From assembly GCA_015680635.1 (NCBI GenBank), contig JAABOA010000924.1, positions 1 through 10,632 on the forward strand: 10,632 nucleotides of DNA, given 5' to 3'. The notes under the pieces are model-generated. The model was not told the origin of the DNA, did not search any database, and saw only the letters and a list, made by a program, of their open reading frames with translations. Below are positions 7,906-10,632 of the stretch, piece by piece. This DNA is from Lunasporangiospora selenospora. Lineage: Eukaryota > Mortierellomycota > Mortierellomycetes > Mortierellales > Mortierellaceae. The position numbers were made by a program, and so were the translations under genes. Every line of letters starts with the position of its first letter. The stretch's first letter is position 1.

Positions 7906-8442
7906 TTATTGTTTCTTCAGCGCATCTAGTAGAGCAGTGTTTTCATTCTGTTGCCTTTTTAGCAAGTCTATGAGTTTTTGATTGAACTTGGATTGCTTGG
8001 CCAGAGCTTTTTGGTTAATACGGATCATCTTTAAATGATCTCGCATTGTCTCTTCGTGCTGGATCGCTATTTCTACAGTTTTTTCAAACATATCGCAGAG
8101 TCTTTTTCTATTCTCTGTTACTGTGGCGATCTGCTCGTCTATCCCCCGCTTTCGCTTGCGTTCCTGTTCATCGATTTGGTGTTTGGAGATTGGGTCGTCA
8201 GGGAAAAGGAGTTTAATCTTTTTTAATTGGCGTTCTTCGTCCTGAATACCCATGTCGAGCTCAATTCGATTTCTCCAGGCATCGTTGGCTTGCTTGGTTA
8301 CAGCACAAGCCTTTTTAAGGTCTTCCAGACTTAATTCCTCTAGTTGTTCACTGGCTGTGTCGCATGGGGACTGCGTATTCGGCTCTTGCTCACTTGTCTG
8401 CCTTGCTGATACTTCAGGGTCGGAAGATGTTTGCGACGACAT
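7906..8442 (-). CDS. Coiled-coil protein of unknown function
   Basis: This encodes 178 residues in one exon, with ATG in a good context (CACCACCATGTCG). Residues 1-35 are Ser/Thr/Gln/Glu-rich and probably disordered. From about 33 to 178 it is strongly helical and charged with repeated hydrophobic spacing (LEELSLEDLKKA, EERQLKKIKLLF, FNQKLIDLLKRQQN), indicating one or two coiled coils. A basic RKRKR cluster at 95-99 could be a nuclear localisation signal. There is no signal peptide or transmembrane segment. It is not a bZIP, since no leucine zipper follows the basic cluster. The frame is free of stops over 537 bp, and composition is that of a real protein. I do not recognise the family. It diverges from the PH-domain relic at 8863, with a shared promoter region between. 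Confidence 0.78.
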   Translation of the reverse strand: MSSQTSSDPEVSARQTSEQEPNTQSPCDTASEQLEELSLEDLKKACAVTKQANDAWRNRIELDMGIQDEERQLKKIKLLFPDDPISKHQIDEQERKRKRGIDEQIATVTENRKRLCDMFEKTVEIAIQHEETMRDHLKMIRINQKALAKQSKFNQKLIDLLKRQQNENTALLDALKKQ

Positions 8443-8862
8443 GGTGGTGAGGAGGTGATGCTAGCGCTTTGGTGTTAGTGATGGGAGTTTTTGACTGAAT
8501 GGGGAGAAGGGTTGTCATTTCACATTCGAGATTTCTTTACACACTTTCACATCACGCCACTCCTCCCTCCAATTGTGATTGGCTGGTCAATCATATGACC
8601 TTGATGATCACTCTGATGCTTGCGCTCAGTTGGCGATAGAAGAAGGATCTTATTTCGGTCAGGGAGTATCTCTTTGATGTCGCTCCATCCTTCTCTCACC
8701 CATTCCCATCCATCTATCCATCCACACACCCACACACACACACACAGACCGAGTCCGAAGAATGTACAGCTTCCAACCCTGCTATCATAGATACTGCCTC
8801 TATTTGTTGCTTCACTGATTGGACTATTTCACAGAAGTCTAATACAATTATTATTATCATGC
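8443..8862. promoter_or_regulatory. Divergent upstream region with paired CCAAT boxes
   Basis: This is the upstream region of the coiled-coil gene and ends at the broken 5' edge of the PH-domain relic. CCAAT at 8569-8573 and ATTGG at 8578-8582 form an inverted pair with a 4-bp spacer, 127-140 bp from the coiled-coil start codon. Simple sequence follows: ATCC-type repeats at 8706-8724 and eight CA units at 8731-8746. No gene was seen. Confidence 0.45.
8731..8746. repeat. (CA)8 microsatellite
   Basis: Eight uninterrupted CA units follow an imperfect ATCC/CAC-rich run. This is an ordinary simple repeat between two divergent genes. Confidence 0.85.
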
Positions 8863-10108
8863 ATGTTCAACGCGTCAGCCTTGACTCCCGAGGTTAGATC
8901 TTCTTGCCAGGACTGGGTCTGTGCGGTCCGACTCCGTTGCTATGAATGTTGTCGTCTCCAAGAGATCTACACTTCGACTTTGTTGCGTCAGCCCAAGTTT
9001 AGAGATCAGGTTGCGGCGACGATTGATAACCCTGTCAAGGCCGAGGGAATGTTCCGAGTCATGTTTTGGGCGGGTGAAGAATTTCAGCGCCTTTGGGTAG
9101 TTGTCTCGGATCAACGTGGTGAAGAGATCAAGAAGAAGAAGAAGCAGGGAAAGATCCTTCAGGGAGCTCCTGTCCGTGGTCAGATCCATTTCTTCGAGAG
9201 ACTCAAGTCCAGACGACCTTTCACCTCGATGTACAATGTTAGCCAGGTTTATACTGTCTGCCCAAGCCAGTCTTCGATCAATTCTTCTCGATGAACAAGA
9301 CCGACGACGAGGGCTCGTTGACCATCAAACTTGAGGGTGACGTAGTCATGCAGCGTGAAAACCTTTCTTTGCCCAAGAAGGGTTTCTTTAGCAGCCCAAC
9401 TCCCCCCTCGAACGTGGCTCGTGACCTTCAGGCACCTTTTCCTACAGGCCGATCCATGTTTGCCACGTTTCAGGTCCCGAATGCGATAGAGCGGACCAAA
9501 TTCCTGTTGGGTGTCGCAGAGGCCTTTAGAATCTACGGTACACCCGGTCCACCCCTCTTTAACTCCCCCATGGACTCTTCTGCCATGAACTTTGGATGCA
9601 TAGCCTCCTCTTTGCTCCAACAAGAGTTGTTGATTGGACTGGATGCAGTTCTGCATTTGCCTCAAAAGGATGAATCCCTGGCCGATGTCAAGTTCTCATT
9701 TGGTGAAGTCCTTCGTAAGCGACTCATTGCCGAGAACCCAGGCAAATATTAGCGTCGGTACTCACAGTACTCGTCCGCCGTGCAAGTGTCACTCCCTATG
9801 GCATGATGTCCGATGACCCAAGAATGATGAGCATGGGACCACCATCGACCTAACGATGAAACTGGAGGTAAGTCTAAACTCGTACTCTTATTGTCTCTAC
9901 ACTTGGACCACGATATGGCATTATATCACTGAGTATTGATCGATTGTCTGTCATTATGCTTCCGTACTCTATGGCACATCCTCTAATATTAGTTGAATCT
10001 ATTGATTCTGAGTTCATTGAAGGAGATGGAAAATCAAAGCTCTTGACTATGATAGAGATAGCAAGTACACAGTATGCGAGGTACCGTCTTTTTAATTTAA
10101 TGAATTTC
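8863..10108 (+). pseudogene. Truncated CAF120/Skg3-like PH-domain gene copy
   Basis: The translation starts in the second half of a PH domain and matches fungal Skg3/CAF120 proteins (PH-domain partners linked to CCR4-NOT and polarity): SCQDWVCAVRL, ECCRLQEIYTSTLLRQPKF, RLWVVVSDQR, FFERLKSRRPFTSMYNVSQVYTV, then LTIKLEGDV, IERTKFLLGVAEAFRIYG, MDSSAMNFGC. The frame breaks near 9262: the first frame ends in TGA at 9292, while CCC AAG CCA GTC TTC GAT continues the protein in another frame, consistent with one lost base. That frame stops at TAG 9750. Shortly after, a shifted frame reads YGMMSDDPRMMSMGPPST, a Met-rich tail, then NDETG up to an intron. The first half of the PH domain is absent. Truncation plus at least two frame breaks indicate a pseudogene, although sequencing error could explain a single break. 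Confidence 0.68.
9868..9992 (+). other. Retained intron in the PH-domain relic (125 nt)
   Basis: The donor is CTGGAG|GTAAGT and the acceptor is CTCTAATATTAG|TTG, with a branch-like CTAAT just upstream. Joining gives NDETG-VESIDSEFIEGDGKSK, an acidic continuation that fits the tail before it. Keeping an intron argues for segmental DNA duplication rather than retrocopy. Both exon frames around it are eroded, so this is moderate evidence. Confidence 0.4.
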
Positions 10109-10305
10109 TAATAGCTAGTCTGGTCAAAACAAGGCATTCTGTGCTTACAGCTCCATGTTAAATTTTAGTGGAAGAAAGGTGATATCAGTGTGCCTTGTCG
10201 TCTCCAAGATTACTAAAGAGACCGTGTAACTGAAAAGAAACTGAAAAGTAATATAAACTTCCAGAGCCGTCCTTTGACGACGCTTCGATCCTGAAAGCTG
10301 CGAGA

Positions 10306-10384
10306 GTACGTTTTCACTTCTCATTTACCTTCCTCTGGTTTGATTTACTGTACCACCTCTAATTGTACCTCTCAATTCTCTCAG
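10306..10384 (+). other. Probable intron before the Fanzor-like exon (79 nt)
   Basis: The donor is GCGAGA|GTACGT and the acceptor is TTCTCTCAG|CATGTG, with CTAAT upstream and a long pyrimidine-rich tract. Joining gives SCETCASC across the junction. The upstream exon meets TGA 27 bases before the donor in this frame, so either the exon is short or the gene is already broken. Confidence 0.35.
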
Positions 10385-10632
10385 CATGTGCAAGTTGCTT
10401 CCAGCCGGTGCAGTTGGCACGGAGCCGGAGGATGGTTAGAGGGGGGATCAAGACGGCGGAGATGCAAGGAGCGGTAGAGTGTGCCAACGAGGAGTGTGTG
10501 TCGTTTAAGGCACACAGGACGATCAAGGGACGGTATGCGAACGCGGCAAAGTGTATTGCATTCGCAGGCGCATCACGGCTTCTATCACCAGAACGATTTA
10601 ACAACAGAGTGACACGACCGAATATCAACGCC
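10385..10632 (+). pseudogene. Fanzor/TnpB-like zinc-ribbon C-terminus, edge-cut
   Basis: The frame is open from 10363 to the window end. It encodes CASC (Cys codons 10387 and 10396), a basic linker (LARSRRMVRGGIKT), then AVECANEEC (Cys codons 10480 and 10495), SFKAHRTIKGRYANAAKCI and AGASRLLSPERF. A zinc ribbon of two Cys pairs leading directly into R-D-x-N-A-A-x-N-I is the hallmark C-terminus of TnpB and of its eukaryotic homologues, the Fanzor RNA-guided nucleases, where the Asp is the third RuvC catalytic residue. Here the motif reads RYANAAKCI: Asp is replaced by Tyr (TAT at 10534-10536, one base from GAT) and the second Asn by Cys. This copy therefore looks catalytically dead. The RuvC I/II region is not visible upstream, and the C-terminus continues past the window. 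A non-Fanzor transposase with a similar zinc ribbon is the main alternative. Confidence 0.45.

Noticed and set aside
8724-8746. Short tandem units considered as a CRISPR-like or telomere-like array.
   Set aside because: Plain CA and ATCC microsatellite with no spacers and no telomeric repeat unit.
8875-9665. Minus-strand ORFs of 104 and 138 codons.
   Set aside because: Antisense shadows of the PH-domain relic, whose plus-strand translation has clear family motifs.
10359-10628. 89-codon minus-strand ORF.
   Set aside because: Antisense to the zinc-ribbon segment. The plus strand carries the cysteine pairs and the NAA motif, the minus strand nothing recognisable.

Overview
The window looks like nuclear DNA of a filamentous fungus. 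The reasons are short introns of 79-141 nt with GTAAGA/GTACGT/GTAAAT donors, CTAAY branch sites and pyrimidine-rich acceptors, TATA/CCAAT promoters and no bacterial operon layout. Several relics resemble protein families I associate with Mucoromycota, especially Mortierellaceae. That placement is an inference from remembered family resemblance, not a database result.

Layout. 1-1613 (minus): the 5' end of an ABCB-type multidrug (P-glycoprotein-like) transporter, three exons, running off the left edge just after Walker A of the first nucleotide-binding domain. Its promoter (TATA, tandem CCAAT, a repeated heptamer) lies at 1684-1747. 2271-2870 (plus): relic of an FAD-dependent monooxygenase. 3540-4120 (minus): relic of a PIF1/Helitron-type helicase with an intact Walker A and a recognisable intron. 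4256-4495: a GC-richer orphan stretch open on both strands. 5461-5994 (plus): the best intact complete gene, a small secreted beta-trefoil protein resembling fungal protease inhibitor family I66. 6570-6788: a weak small gene candidate with an intron-like segment and a 21-bp palindrome. 7185-7692 (plus): relic of a repetitive family I associate with Mucoromycota. 7906-8442 (minus): an intact single-exon coiled-coil protein of unknown function. 8863 to about 10108 (plus): a 5'-truncated, frameshifted copy of a CAF120/Skg3-like PH-domain gene that keeps an intron. 10385-10632 (plus): C-terminal zinc-ribbon segment resembling a Fanzor/TnpB-type nuclease, apparently mutated at the RuvC-III aspartate and cut by the window end.

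Taken together, three plausible working genes (transporter, secreted inhibitor-like protein, coiled-coil protein) sit among at least five decayed gene or transposon fragments. This looks like an accessory, transposon-visited stretch. There is no sign that the genes form one pathway. The most interesting item is the Fanzor-like fragment at the right edge, which needs the neighbouring sequence to interpret.
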